64,000 nt of DNA from Gammaproteobacteria bacterium (GCA_013151645.1 JAADHU010000057.1:1-64000), one strand, 5' to 3'; counted from the first letter of the stretch, positions 8,337 to 17,512 are shown. The notes: generated by a model not told the origin, from the letters alone. A program made the numbers and translations.

Positions 8337-9323
8337 CTACCTTGATTTAGCGACCGGCAGCATTTCGCCGGGATGAAACGAGCGGTGGCAATCCTTGAGG
8401 CCCGCGGCCCAATGGATCAGCAGGCTTTCCAGCGTTAGCTGGACATTAAATGAACCCGCCGCCTGTCCTCTTAGTCCATTTATTATGTCTAAATAGCAGA
8501 ACAAATTTCGTCTGTCTATGCGGCGGAGCACAGATTCCGGCAAGCCGCTGACAATCTCGCCCGAAGCACCGCAGGACGCCTGTTTAGCGACTTGCAATAC
8601 GGTGCGAGAAAGCCATTCGAGCCAAAACCCGGTGTCATATTTCGCCCATCGCGCAGCGATATCGATCGGCGATAGCTTGCCATCGGGCAAAGCGGCAAGC
8701 TCCTCCAGCATGCTGGCAGCCTGATCCAGTTGGGTCATGGCCGTAATCGCCGCAAGCGGGGCTCCGCCGGCGAGCTGCAGTGCCTCGGGCCAGGCGTTCG
8801 ATGGTTGCAAACGGTCCAGCCACGGCAGGCTGAGCGCTTCCGCGGGCACCGACACGTTAACGCGCTGGCAGCGGCTCAAAATCGTCGCCGGTAGCGACCC
8901 CATTCGATCCGCCACGAGAATCAGCAGCGCGTCTCCGGGCGGCTCTTCCAGTGTTTTCAGCAGACCGTTGGCCGCGTTGGCCGTCATTGCATTGGCCGGT
9001 TCGATCACGGCAACCTTCCCACCGCCTTCGTAACTCGTCAGGCTCATATCGGCCACCAGAGCACGGATTTGCTCGATACCGATAGTCTGCTTGTCGTCGA
9101 GCGGCGAGAGCCAGTGAAGGTCCGCATGTTCCGCGACGACCAGCGGATAGCAGACCCCGGAGTCAGCGCCTGGGAGTCCCAGTCGTGTGCACGCAAGCCA
9201 GGCGGCCAGCGCCCGTTTGCCCAGCCCGGCGGCACCGAATAGCAACACGGCGTGTGGCAAACGAGCGTGCTCCAGCTGTTTTATCCAGCCATCCTCGATT
9301 GACTTAAGCCACGGTATATTCAT
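8337..9323 (-). CDS. holB: DNA polymerase III delta' subunit
   Basis: A 328-residue clamp-loader subunit. It has an AAA+ module with a P-loop-like GAAGLGKR (about 30-37), a K-V-AVIEPAN strand (degenerate Walker B), the N-A-ANGLLKTLEEPP segment and the sensor-1-like TILSRCQR with the SRC motif typical of clamp loaders. The four-Cys zinc module normally between Walker A and B appears lost: in that interval I see only two isolated Cys residues. It is transcribed after tmk and before pilZ, a common gammaproteobacterial order. Confidence 0.9.
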   Translation of the reverse strand: MNIPWLKSIEDGWIKQLEHARLPHAVLLFGAAGLGKRALAAWLACTRLGLPGADSGVCYPLVVAEHADLHWLSPLDDKQTIGIEQIRALVADMSLTSYEGGGKVAVIEPANAMTANAANGLLKTLEEPPGDALLILVADRMGSLPATILSRCQRVNVSVPAEALSLPWLDRLQPSNAWPEALQLAGGAPLAAITAMTQLDQAASMLEELAALPDGKLSPIDIAARWAKYDTGFWLEWLSRTVLQVAKQASCGASGEIVSGLPESVLRRIDRRNLFCYLDIINGLRGQAAGSFNVQLTLESLLIHWAAGLKDCHRSFHPGEMLPVAKSR

Positions 9324-9350
9324 TATATTTCAACTAGATCTGCTAATTAT

Positions 9351-9986
9351 TTAAAGCAAATAATCATCCAGGAGACGCGCTAGCACCTGGCCAATATCGG
9401 CTTTTACCGCGGCCAGCGACTGACTGGCATCAATGACCTCGAAACGAGCGGGCTCGGCGCGAGCAAGACTCAGATAACCATCACGCACCCGCTCATAGAA
9501 AGAAATCTGTTCCGACTCGAGTCGATCGGTCGCGCCGCGTTGTTCGGCGCGCCCCATGCCAATTGCGGCGGGCGCGTCCAGCAGTAGCGTAACATCGGGC
9601 TCCAGTCCCTCTTGAACCCATTGAGCGAGAGTGTTGATACGCTGCATATCGAGGCCCCGACCATTTCCCTGGTAAGCCCGGCTCGCGTCCGTAAATCGAT
9701 CGCAAACCACCCATTTCCCGGCCGCAAGCGCCGGCCGAATGGTATTGGTCACGTGCAATGACCGTGCGGCGAAGAACAGCAACAGTTCCGCCGTATCCGG
9801 TAGTGATTCATCGCCATGTTCCAGGAGTAAGCCACGAATACGTTCCGCCATTGGCGTACCGCCCGGCTCGCGCGTACGAATGACCTCGATACCCTGCTTT
9901 TCAATCAATCCGGAGAGGAAATCGATATTCGTGGATTTTCCCACGCCCTCACCTCCCTCGACGGTGATGAATTTACCGAACTTCAC
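9351..9986 (-). CDS. tmk: Thymidylate kinase
   Basis: A 211-residue dTMP kinase that makes dTDP from dTMP and ATP. The P-loop GGEGVGKST occupies residues 11-19, followed by the substrate-binding REPGGTP motif, the VCDRFTDASRAYQG (DR[Y/F]) segment and a LID region with R-G-ATDRLE. The length is typical. The start overlaps the mltG stop by 4 bp, so the two are translationally coupled. Confidence 0.95.
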   Translation of the reverse strand: MKFGKFITVEGGEGVGKSTNIDFLSGLIEKQGIEVIRTREPGGTPMAERIRGLLLEHGDESLPDTAELLLFFAARSLHVTNTIRPALAAGKWVVCDRFTDASRAYQGNGRGLDMQRINTLAQWVQEGLEPDVTLLLDAPAAIGMGRAEQRGATDRLESEQISFYERVRDGYLSLARAEPARFEVIDASQSLAAVKADIGQVLARLLDDYLL

Positions 9987-11032
9987 GGCTTTCGCTCCTG
10001 GTTCCTTGCGGCACGTTGCCGCGCCAGGTATTCCCGTACAGCGGCATCGTGCTCTTGTTTGGTGGCCGAAAATTGATGACTGCCATCTCCCAGGCCACTG
10101 GCGACGAAATAGACTTCATTACCGGCTTGTGGGTGCAAAGCCGCGACGATCGCGGCTTTGCCGGGCAACGCGATGGGTGTCGGCGGAAGTCCGTGGCGAG
10201 TATAGGTGTTATACGCGGTATCAGCGCGCAAATGCTTGCGCGTCAGGTTGCCATCGAAGTCCTCACCGATCCCGTAGATCACCGTCGGATCGGTCTGCAG
10301 ACGCATGCCCTGCTGCAAACGCCGAATGAAGACACCGGATATGCGCGCGCGCTCCGCGGGTAGCGCAGTTTCCTTTTCGATAATCGATGCAAGAATCAAT
10401 GCCTCGTAGGGCGTCTGCAGGGGCAGATTCACATCGCGCCGCTGCCATTCGTCCTGCAGGACCTCCTGCATGGCGCCGAAGGCCTGACGTAACACCTCGA
10501 TATCCGGCGTCTTGCGGGGGAAAAGATAGGTTTCCGGCAGGAACAAGCCCTCGGGGTCCACGTATTCCGTCGACAACGACGTCAGAATTGCCGGCCAATC
10601 CTCAAAGACCGCGGTGTTTTCGATCGCAGCGTTCGCCGCGAGCGCGCTGAAGAGCTCACGGTAGGTCCAACCCTCAATGATCGTAAACGAGTGCAATTGC
10701 ACATCGCCCGAAACGAACTTGTCCAGCAAACCGATCGCCGTAGAACCCGTCTCAATCCGGTACTCGCCCGCACGTATTTTCTGGGCCTTACCACTCCAGC
10801 GACCATAGCCGGTCAAGACGCGTGGATGCTCGAGCAAGCCCAGCGCCGCGAGGCGACTGCTCACCCTCGCGAACGGCGTACCCGGCGCAATTTCGAAGGA
10901 AATGCCGTCTTCCGGTACATTGAGCGGCGTCTCCAGGTACTGATTCAGTTGCCAAAGGCCCGCCATCGTGACCATCGCACCGATCGCCAACAACCCGGCG
11001 AGCCACGCCATATAACGCTTTAACAAGTTCAC
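9983..11032 (-). CDS. mltG: Endolytic murein transglycosylase MltG (YceG-like)
   Basis: A 349-residue inner-membrane enzyme that cuts nascent glycan strands and limits peptidoglycan chain length. One N-terminal transmembrane helix (about 8-28) precedes a LysM-like region and the YceG catalytic domain. The key segment LASIIEKET holds the catalytic Glu, followed by the conserved Q-TDPTVIYG and YNTY-R-GLPPTPI segments. It lies between fabF and tmk, the usual order, except that pabC, often found between fabF and mltG, is missing. Confidence 0.93.
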   Translation of the reverse strand: MNLLKRYMAWLAGLLAIGAMVTMAGLWQLNQYLETPLNVPEDGISFEIAPGTPFARVSSRLAALGLLEHPRVLTGYGRWSGKAQKIRAGEYRIETGSTAIGLLDKFVSGDVQLHSFTIIEGWTYRELFSALAANAAIENTAVFEDWPAILTSLSTEYVDPEGLFLPETYLFPRKTPDIEVLRQAFGAMQEVLQDEWQRRDVNLPLQTPYEALILASIIEKETALPAERARISGVFIRRLQQGMRLQTDPTVIYGIGEDFDGNLTRKHLRADTAYNTYTRHGLPPTPIALPGKAAIVAALHPQAGNEVYFVASGLGDGSHQFSATKQEHDAAVREYLARQRAARNQERKP

Positions 11033-11142
11033 GCAGGCGCTCGGTTGCGAACAACGGGGATCGTGGCGGATGAATCAGAATTGATGACGTTCACCGCGCC
11101 AGAGTATATGACGGCCGGTCACTAACAAAGGCGTCAAACCGT

Positions 11143-12387
11143 TTAGTCGTCAAAAGAGCGAAATACCAGACTGCCGTTCGTCCCGCCAAACCCAAAAGAG
11201 TTGGAAATAACGGTGGCAAGCCTGGCGTCGCGCGCGACATTTGGCACGTAGTCCAGATCACATTCCGGGTCCGGCGTCTCCAGGTTGATCGTCGGTGGCA
11301 ACACCTGATCGCGAATCGCCAGAATGGAAAAAATGGCTTCCACGACGCCGGCGGCACCCAGCAGGTGTCCGGTGCTCGATTTGGTGGAACTCACCGCCAG
11401 CGTTTTCGCTGCATCGCCGAAAGCGCGTTTGATCGCCACCGTTTCACCCAGGTCCCCCGCTGGCGTCGACGTTCCGTGCGCATTCAGGTAGTCGACGTCC
11501 GCCGCGCAAATGCCGGCATCATTCATAGCCGCAACCATGCATTTGCGGGCGCCCTCGCCATCGGCCGGCGGCGATGTAATGTGGAAGGCGTCGCTGCTCA
11601 TGCCAAAGCCAATCAACTCCGCGTAAATATGTGCGCCGCGGGATTTGGCGTGTTCCAGCTCTTCGATCACCAGGCATCCCGCGCCGTTGCTAAGCACGAA
11701 GCCGTCACGATCCAGATCAAACGGGCGACTGGCCCGCTGCGGATCGTCGTTTCGCGTGGACATCGCCCGTGCCGAACAAAATCCCGCCACGGCCAGGGGG
11801 GTCGTCGCATGTTCGGATCCACCGGCCAGCATGACTTCCGCATCGCCGTACGCAATCGTACGCGCGGCGAGTCCGATACAGTGAGTCGCAGTGGTACAAG
11901 CGGTCACTACCGATAGATTGGGCCCGGTAATGCCGTACATGATGCTGACATTGCCGGAGGTCATATTGATAATGCTGCCCGGTATGAAAAACGGTGAAAC
12001 CCGCCGCGGACCGCCCTGCAGGAGCTTGCTGTGATTCTCCTCAATGGTCTTGAGACCGCCGATTCCAGCGCCCATCGCAATGCCGATGCGGTGTCCGTTT
12101 TGTTCCGTAACTTCCAGTCCGCAGTCCTTGAGTGCATCCACACAGGCGCCGACACCGTAATGCATGAACGGATCCATTTTGCGAGCATTCTTGGGCGACA
12201 TATAGTCGGTAACGTCAAAATCGCGTACGACGCCGCCAATACGCGTACTAAACCCGGTGGTGTCAAAATCCTCGATAGGGCCAATGCCGGATTGACCCTC
12301 GCGGATGTTGTTCCAGGCTTTTTCTATCTGGCTACCGACCGGGGAAATAATGCCCATGCCGGTGACGACAACGCGACGTTTACTCAA
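11143..12387 (-). CDS. fabF: 3-oxoacyl-[acyl-carrier-protein] synthase II
   Basis: A 414-residue beta-ketoacyl-ACP synthase for chain elongation in type II fatty-acid synthesis. The Cys-His-His triad is visible: the nucleophile in [10 protein letters not shown], the first His in [11 protein letters not shown] and the second in [12 protein letters not shown], plus the C-terminal NSFGFGGTN loop. The start [10 protein letters not shown] is typical. It lies 81 bp downstream of acpP in a fab operon. Confidence 0.96.
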   Translation of the reverse strand: MSKRRVVVTGMGIISPVGSQIEKAWNNIREGQSGIGPIEDFDTTGFSTRIGGVVRDFDVTDYMSPKNARKMDPFMHYGVGACVDALKDCGLEVTEQNGHRIGIAMGAGIGGLKTIEENHSKLLQGGPRRVSPFFIPGSIINMTSGNVSIMYGITGPNLSVVTACTTATHCIGLAARTIAYGDAEVMLAGGSEHATTPLAVAGFCSARAMSTRNDDPQRASRPFDLDRDGFVLSNGAGCLVIEELEHAKSRGAHIYAELIGFGMSSDAFHITSPPADGEGARKCMVAAMNDAGICAADVDYLNAHGTSTPAGDLGETVAIKRAFGDAAKTLAVSSTKSSTGHLLGAAGVVEAIFSILAIRDQVLPPTINLETPDPECDLDYVPNVARDARLATVISNSFGFGGTNGSLVFRSFDD

Positions 12388-12438
12388 GACTCATCCGATT
12401 GACCGCGGCCGAAATGCCGGCGTGAAAGGGAAAGCGGC

Positions 12439-12454
12439 GCGGCAGGTCTGCCGC
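12439..12454 (-). other. GC-rich hairpin between acpP and fabF
   Basis: GCGGCAG and CTGCCGC arms face each other around 2 bases, so in practice a 6-bp stem with a 4-nt loop. There is no clean U-tract on the minus strand. Such a stem between acpP and fabF could protect the 3' end of the abundant acpP message or dampen read-through. The role is inferred. Confidence 0.3.
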
Positions 12455-12468
12455 ACCGCCCATTATTC

Positions 12469-12711
12469 TCAGGAGTCGCTGCGACGAGCCGTAACGAAAT
12501 CAATGGCTTGTTGGACGGTAGTAATTTTTTCAGCGTCCTCATCCGGAATTTCAGTCTCAAACTCCTCTTCGAGCGCCATAACCAGTTCCACGGTATCCAG
12601 TGAATCGGCACCCAGGTCATCAACGAAAGATGCATCGTTGGTGACTTCCTCCGCCTTAACGCCGAGTTGTTCCGCAACGATAGCCTTTACTTGTTCTTCG
12701 ATACTGCTCAT
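12469..12711 (-). CDS. acpP: Acyl carrier protein
   Basis: An 80-residue acidic four-helix protein. The phosphopantetheine attachment Ser is residue 37 in GADSLDTVE. It is nearly identical in layout to E. coli AcpP. A strong AAGGAG site lies upstream of the ATG, in keeping with high expression. It sits between fabG and fabF. Confidence 0.97.
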   Translation of the reverse strand: MSSIEEQVKAIVAEQLGVKAEEVTNDASFVDDLGADSLDTVELVMALEEEFETEIPDEDAEKITTVQQAIDFVTARRSDS

Positions 12712-12927
12712 TTGATCGCTTCTCCTTAAGAAGAGACTCTAAAGTTAATAATTCCGGCTCTCGCGAACCGCGGGGTGGCCCTTCGAAGCCCCGTTATCGT
12801 GCTTGCTGCAGCGCTGGCATACCCGCCTCAATGGCTGCTTTCCCCACGTAAGTCATTGATATTTCAAGCCGGACCAAGTCGTGGCCGGGTATTGTAGGGC
12901 AAAGTGATGCTGCATTCTAGCGCGAAA
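12712..12927. other. Non-coding gap between fabG and acpP
   Basis: These 216 bp hold no convincing gene. On the minus strand a CGGGG...CCCCG stem (around 12770-12793) could form, and the acpP ribosome-binding site lies at the low-coordinate end. A separate acpP promoter is plausible here, because acpP is usually transcribed more than its neighbours, but no strong -35/-10 pair stands out to me. Confidence 0.4.
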
Positions 12928-13683
12928 TCAGTCCATCAACATCCCACCATTAACGTGCAACGTTTCGCCAGTGATATAAGCACCACCCGGCGATACCAGG
13001 AAAGCGACCGCGGCCGCAATATCCTCCGCATCACCCAGCCGGCCCAGCGGTATTTGCGTCAACATCGAGTCGCGTTGCGCCTCGGGCAGGACCCTGGTCA
13101 TATCGGTATCGATAAAGCCCGGTGCTACCACGTTCACCGTGATATTTCGGGAACCCACTTCGCGTGCCATCGATTTAGAAAAACCGATAATACCGGCTTT
13201 GGCGGCCGCGTAATTGGCCTGGCCCGCGTTCCCCGTCACTCCGATCACCGAGGCGATATTGACGATACGGCCGAAGCGCGCTTTCATCATGCCACGCAGA
13301 CTGGCTTTGCACACACGGTAAACACCACTGAGGTTGGTGGAAATAACCTCATCCCACTGTTCTGCGTTCATACGCATCAACAGATTGTCCCGCGTGATGC
13401 CGGCATTGTTGATCACGATTCCGGGTGCTCCCTCGTCGTCTTTGATGCTGGCCAGCGCCGCATCGACAGACTCCGGGTTGGCGACATTCATCACCAGTCC
13501 TCGACCGCGTTGGCCCAAAGCAGCCGATATCGTCTCTGCGCCACTATCGCTCGTGGCAGTACCGATCACCTGCGCACCCGCGGCGGCAAGTATCTGTGCG
13601 ATGGCCGCGCCAATACCACGTGTCGCACCGGTCACCAGCGCAACGCGCCCGTCAAGAATCTCAGAACCAAACAGCTTATTCAT
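12928..13683 (-). CDS. fabG: 3-oxoacyl-[acyl-carrier-protein] reductase
   Basis: A 251-residue short-chain dehydrogenase that reduces beta-ketoacyl-ACP with NADPH. It has the cofactor motif TGATRGIGAA near the N-terminus, the NNAGITRDNLL segment, the catalytic Ser in NIASVIG, and Y-x3-K in NYAAAKAG. I start it at the ATG at 13683 (MNKLFG), with GAGGA upstream, rather than at an earlier in-frame codon at 13758 that would run into fabD. Confidence 0.95.
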   Translation of the reverse strand: MNKLFGSEILDGRVALVTGATRGIGAAIAQILAAAGAQVIGTATSDSGAETISAALGQRGRGLVMNVANPESVDAALASIKDDEGAPGIVINNAGITRDNLLMRMNAEQWDEVISTNLSGVYRVCKASLRGMMKARFGRIVNIASVIGVTGNAGQANYAAAKAGIIGFSKSMAREVGSRNITVNVVAPGFIDTDMTRVLPEAQRDSMLTQIPLGRLGDAEDIAAAVAFLVSPGGAYITGETLHVNGGMLMD

Positions 13684-13720
13684 CAGTAGCACTTCCTCGG
13701 GACAATACGAGGCGCCACAA

Positions 13721-14644
13721 TCATGCCAGCGCCTTTTGTAAATTATCGGGGGTATCAAGACAGATCACCGGCACCGATTTATCGATTCGCCGGCAGAGTC
13801 CGGCCAGCACCTTGCCGGGACCGCATTCCACGAGCGAATCGGCGCCGGCCGCGATCAACGCCTGCACGGTTTCCACCCACTGGACCGGGCTGGAAATCTG
13901 ACGCTGCAGTCGTTCACGAATATCATCAGGATTGCCATACGGTTGTGCATCGACACTATTGAGCACGGTGATCCTGGCCACCGAAAAATCGGTATCGGCC
14001 AGATATTCAGCGAGTGCGTCACCCGCCGGACGCATCAGGGAAGAATGCGAGGGTACGCTGACATCCAGCAAGATTGCCCTTCTTGCGCCCTGCTCCCTGG
14101 CAAGATCCACCAGCGTCGCTACCGCAGACTTGTGCCCGGCCACGACGACCTGACCCGGCGAATTGAAATTGACCGCCTCTGCAACACCAATTGCGGACGC
14201 CGTCTCACAAATATCCAGTACGCTGTTTGTGTCCAGTCCCAGCAATGCGGCCATCGCACCCACCCCGACCGGAACGGCTTTTTGCATCAGTTCCGCACGC
14301 CGACGCACCAACAAAACGGCGTCGGAGAACGACAACGCGCCCGCACAAACCAGCGCCGTGTATTCGCCCAGGCTGTGGCCGGCCATGTGGACCGGCAAGT
14401 CCCCGCCAGCCCCTCGCCAGACTCTCCACGTGGCGACGCCCGCCGTCAGCATCGCGGGTTGCGTCACCACCGTGTTGTCGAGCGCTTCTTTAGGGCCATC
14501 CTGGACCCGCTTCCACAAATCGTAGCCAAGCACCTCGCTGGCCTCGTCATAAGTCGCCCTGACCACATCAAACTGCAGCGCGAGTTCAGCTTGCATACCG
14601 ACGGATTGCGATCCCTGACCGGGGAAAACCATGGCGAGCGTCAA
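13721..14644 (-). CDS. fabD: Malonyl-CoA:ACP transacylase
   Basis: A 307-residue enzyme that moves malonyl from CoA to AcpP. It has the GQGSQ oxyanion motif near the start, the nucleophile Ser in GHSLGEY, the malonate-binding Arg in a VRRRAELMQ segment, and the catalytic His in VPSHSSLM. It is the first gene of the fab block here. plsX and fabH, which usually precede it, are replaced by a rhombosortase gene 40 bp upstream. Confidence 0.96.
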   Translation of the reverse strand: MTLAMVFPGQGSQSVGMQAELALQFDVVRATYDEASEVLGYDLWKRVQDGPKEALDNTVVTQPAMLTAGVATWRVWRGAGGDLPVHMAGHSLGEYTALVCAGALSFSDAVLLVRRRAELMQKAVPVGVGAMAALLGLDTNSVLDICETASAIGVAEAVNFNSPGQVVVAGHKSAVATLVDLAREQGARRAILLDVSVPSHSSLMRPAGDALAEYLADTDFSVARITVLNSVDAQPYGNPDDIRERLQRQISSPVQWVETVQALIAAGADSLVECGPGKVLAGLCRRIDKSVPVICLDTPDNLQKALA

Positions 14645-14684
14645 AGCGAGTCTCCAGTACCAAACAGGTAAGAATGGCCGCGCA

Positions 14685-15308
14685 TTATATAGTCCTCGCC
14701 GCCCGGACTCTAATCAAATAGATGATCGCGACGACTGTCGCGGAAATCGACCCATAAAGGTGTGCGTTGACGATGACCGGTCCGCCGGATGCCATCTCGG
14801 AACCGGGCAGCGAACCCGACAATTGCTCAAATGCCAGTTTTGCAACGACGAACGCTCCGATAAGCAGAGATTCCCGTGGCTCCGATAACACACCCATCAC
14901 GAGCCCCGCCATCAGCAGTCCGTGTAACAGGCCGGACATGCCGACGTACCACTGGAGTTGCGGATCGAGAAACCAAAAACCCAGATCGGTGCCGGCGATG
15001 GTGACCACAACGATCCATACCCAGTTTCGCGACGAAAAGCGCTCACCGACCAGCAGCCAGACCAAAATCAGTCCGGCGGCATTGAGCCCGAAATGCGACC
15101 AATTCATGTGCACGAGGTGGCCGCTCACCAGGCGCCAGATTTCACCGTCCGCGATAGCGCCGCGATCCCAGCGTAACCATTGACGTCCTGCATCGCCGGC
15201 AAGGGCCGCCAGCAGAGAAAAGCCGCCGAGAACCGCCGCGATTCGCCAGGTTCCGGCCATAGCGAAACGTCTCACCATCACACTTTTCAGATCATTGCTT
15301 AACCCCAT
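14685..15308 (-). CDS. rrtA: Rhombosortase (rhomboid-type intramembrane protease)
   Basis: A 207-residue polytopic membrane protease with about six hydrophobic helices. It has the rhomboid/rhombosortase marks GHLVHMNWSHF-LN, the catalytic Ser in YVGMSGLLHG and the catalytic His in VNAHLYGS. Rhombosortases cleave the C-terminal GlyGly-CTERM anchor of secreted proteins, many of which are T2SS cargo. It is head-to-head with gspG, which fits that partnership. It lies 40 bp upstream of fabD on the same strand, so it may share a transcript with the fab genes. Confidence 0.85.
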   Translation of the reverse strand: MGLSNDLKSVMVRRFAMAGTWRIAAVLGGFSLLAALAGDAGRQWLRWDRGAIADGEIWRLVSGHLVHMNWSHFGLNAAGLILVWLLVGERFSSRNWVWIVVVTIAGTDLGFWFLDPQLQWYVGMSGLLHGLLMAGLVMGVLSEPRESLLIGAFVVAKLAFEQLSGSLPGSEMASGGPVIVNAHLYGSISATVVAIIYLIRVRAARTI

Positions 15309-15314
15309 GTTTGC

Positions 15315-15320
15315 TATACT
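15315..15320 (+). promoter_or_regulatory. Probable -10 box of the gsp operon
   Basis: A TATACT hexamer lies between the divergent rrtA and gspG genes. The start point would be near 15327, which excludes the TTG at 15326 as the gspG start. The -35 side is weak (TCATTG at the right distance), so activation may be needed. Confidence 0.4.
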
Positions 15321-15388
15321 GACGTTTGTCCAAATACAGAGTCAATACACGGCCGTGGGGCCGTATGGCAGACATTCGGAGCATTACC

Positions 15389-15838
15389 GTGAGCATACCC
15401 AATTCGCCTCGCTACGCAGCGCGCTGCCAGCAGGGCTTTACGCTAATCGAAATCATGGTCGTTGTGATTATTCTTGGTATTCTGGCCGCCATCGTCGCAC
15501 CCAACGTCATCGGCCGCGTCGGCGACGCGCAGGTTTCCGCGGCCCGGCAGGATTTGCGCGGCATCGAAAGTGCGCTGAAACTGTACCGGCTCGACAACTT
15601 CGGCTATCCGACCACCGAGCAGGGACTCAGCGCATTGGTGACCAAGCCCGCCGATCCCAGCATCCGCAACTGGAAAGGCAGTTACCTGGAACGCCAGCCG
15701 AAAGACCCGTGGGGAAATGCCTATCTCTACCTGAATCCCGGCAACAACGGTGAAATTGACATTTACACGCTCGGTCGCGACGGACGCCCCGGCGGTGATG
15801 GTGAAGATGCTGACATCGGTAATTGGGACGCCGAATAG
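15389..15838 (+). CDS. gspG: Type II secretion major pseudopilin GspG
   Basis: About 149 residues from a GTG at 15389 with CGGAG 8 nt upstream; an ATG at 15365 is the alternative. A short basic leader ends in G before FTLIEIMVVVIILGIL, the prepilin peptidase site and hydrophobic helix with Glu at position +5. The C-terminal part carries the GspG-typical GYPTTEQGL, DPWGN-Y and GRDG--GG-GEDADI calcium-binding segments. It forms the shaft of the T2SS pseudopilus in the inner membrane/periplasm and is the first gene of an eight-gene block. Confidence 0.95.
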   Translation: MSIPNSPRYAARCQQGFTLIEIMVVVIILGILAAIVAPNVIGRVGDAQVSAARQDLRGIESALKLYRLDNFGYPTTEQGLSALVTKPADPSIRNWKGSYLERQPKDPWGNAYLYLNPGNNGEIDIYTLGRDGRPGGDGEDADIGNWDAE

Positions 15839-15847
15839 CACAGTCCG

Positions 15848-16447
15848 ATGAGGGACCGCCGTCGCTCCTGGAGTCAGCCCGAAAACCTGTCGAGTGGTTT
15901 TACGCTGATAGAGATTCTTGTGGTCGTCGTTATTGTGGGCATCGTCAGTTCAATCGTACTGCTGTCGATGGGCACCCTTCGGGACGATCGGGATCTGCAA
16001 CAAGAGGCCTACCGAATGGCCTCTTTGATCGAACTTGCCGCCGACGAGGCCGAACTGCAGGGCCGCGATTTCGGCATCGAAATACTGCGGCGCGGCTATC
16101 GCTTCGTCGAATACGACCCGTTTACCGATCGCTGGGTCAATATTGTCGGTGATGAAGTGCTTCGCCAACGGACGTTGCCCGAGGATTTCGACTTCGAATT
16201 GTTCGTTGAGGACCGGCGCATAACGCTCGCCGACCAGGCAGCCGAGATTCAAGACGATGACGATGACGACGAAAAGGACCGGGTTAACGGCGACGTCTAT
16301 GCGCCGCATGCACTGCTGCTTTCCAGCGGAGACCTTTCTCCGATTAAGCTGACCCTGCGGCGACTGACTGACGATGCTGAGTTGCAATTGCGCATCATGC
16401 CAAATGGCGAAGTTCGCATTGGCACGGAAGAAGCTGATTTTGAATAA
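15848..16447 (+). CDS. gspH: Type II secretion minor pseudopilin GspH
   Basis: A 199-residue pseudopilin with a 16-residue leader ending in SG before FTLIEILVVVVIVGI. The rest is a globular beta-rich domain (GspH/FimT type) with W-N and LPEDF segments. A run of six Asp flanked by Lys/Glu (about residues 136-144) forms an unusual acidic insert that could bind cations. It follows gspG by 9 bp and overlaps the likely gspI start by 8 bp. Confidence 0.88.
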   Translation: MRDRRRSWSQPENLSSGFTLIEILVVVVIVGIVSSIVLLSMGTLRDDRDLQQEAYRMASLIELAADEAELQGRDFGIEILRRGYRFVEYDPFTDRWVNIVGDEVLRQRTLPEDFDFELFVEDRRITLADQAAEIQDDDDDDEKDRVNGDVYAPHALLLSSGDLSPIKLTLRRLTDDAELQLRIMPNGEVRIGTEEADFE

Positions 16448-16895
16448 GCGTCAATGCAAACGCAATCAACTTGCTGCGAGCGGCGGCTTCACACTGATTG
16501 AAGTCGTCATTGCGCTTGCGGTCGCCGCCATCAGTCTCGCCGCCGTGACCGCGTCGGTCAGCCAGATGATCGATGCCGGATCGTCCATGCAGGAACGAAC
16601 GTACGCGAGCTGGATTGCGCAAAACAAAATTGCTGAAATGCGCCTCGCCAACACCGTGCCGGACGTCAGTACAAGCCGCGGTGAAATCGTCTATGCGAAC
16701 CTTGAATGGTCCTGGCGCGCGACCGTCTCGGAAACCGGCATCGACAAGCTGTATCGAGTGGACGTTGTCGTGAGTCTCGTCACCTCCGAAACACCGGCGG
16801 GATCCGTTAGCGGATTTATCGGCGAGCCGGTCGCCCTGGGTAGCAGCAACGCCACCTGGGGTTCCATGTCCCAGGCCATTGGCAACACAATATGA
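16440..16895 (+). CDS. gspI: Type II secretion minor pseudopilin GspI
   Basis: About 151 residues if begun at the TTG at 16440, which overlaps the gspH stop and follows a GGAAGA site; an ATG at 16374 is in frame but would give a 38-residue leader. The cleavage site is G before FTLIEVVIALAVAAIS. The W-A--NK-AE-RL segment after the helix is the usual GspI mark. It is a pseudopilus-tip subunit working with GspJ and GspK. Confidence 0.88.
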   Translation: MNKRQCKRNQLAASGGFTLIEVVIALAVAAISLAAVTASVSQMIDAGSSMQERTYASWIAQNKIAEMRLANTVPDVSTSRGEIVYANLEWSWRATVSETGIDKLYRVDVVVSLVTSETPAGSVSGFIGEPVALGSSNATWGSMSQAIGNTI

Positions 16896-17512
16896 GTGCC
16901 TTTCGCAAACATCGAGGTGGCTTTACCCTGATCGAAGTTCTGGTCGCGCTGACCGTATTTGCCATCATGTCGGGACTGGCCTACGGGGCACTGAGCCAAA
17001 CGATGATCAGCGCGGAAATCCTCTCGGCACGCATGGATCGGCTGCAGGCAATCCAGCGCACAGTGCGACGCGTCAGTCAGGATTTCATGCAACTCGCGCC
17101 GCGCCCGATCCGCGATGAACTCGGCAGCAGCTTTAAAGCGGCACTGCAAACGGATATTCGCACCGGGTTTGCAATCGAACTCACGCGCGGCGGCTGGACC
17201 AACTCGATCGGCTTGCCACGCGGTACGTTGCAACGAGCCGCTTACCGCCTTGAAGATGACGAACTCATTCGCTCTCACTGGACCGTGCTCGATCGCACGC
17301 TGAGCAACCCGGTGATCGATGTCACCTTGCTCGACGGCGTCGAAAATATCGTTTTCCGGTTTATGCAGGAAAATGGAGAATGGACGGAGCAATGGCCACC
17401 CAGTCAGCGAGCCGGTCCGCTGGGGCTGCGCTACCGGCCGCGCGCGGTGCAATTGATTCTGACACTGGTTGACGAAGGCGAGATCACACGACTGATCGAG
17501 GTTGCGCCATGA
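16892..17512 (+). CDS. gspJ: Type II secretion minor pseudopilin GspJ
   Basis: 206 residues. The leader MSAFRKHRGG precedes FTLIEVLVALTVFAIM, and the GspJ-typical pattern R-L-A-QRT-RR-S-DF-QL-PRPIRD follows the helix. It overlaps gspI by 4 bp (ATGA) and gspK by 4 bp, so translation is coupled. It is part of the tip complex with GspI and GspK. Confidence 0.93.
   Translation: MSAFRKHRGGFTLIEVLVALTVFAIMSGLAYGALSQTMISAEILSARMDRLQAIQRTVRRVSQDFMQLAPRPIRDELGSSFKAALQTDIRTGFAIELTRGGWTNSIGLPRGTLQRAAYRLEDDELIRSHWTVLDRTLSNPVIDVTLLDGVENIVFRFMQENGEWTEQWPPSQRAGPLGLRYRPRAVQLILTLVDEGEITRLIEVAP

Noticed and set aside
12904-13689. Long plus-strand open frame opposite fabG
   Set aside because: It is an antisense shadow. 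fabG on the minus strand carries all catalytic motifs.
15326-15388. Earlier TTG start (15326) for gspG
   Set aside because: The TATACT box at 15315-15320 puts the transcription start at about that base, and it would give an atypically long prepilin leader. The ATG at 15365 remains possible.
16374-16439. ATG at 16374 as the gspI start
   Set aside because: It would give a 38-residue leader before the prepilin cleavage site. The TTG at 16440 with GGAAGA fits the family better.
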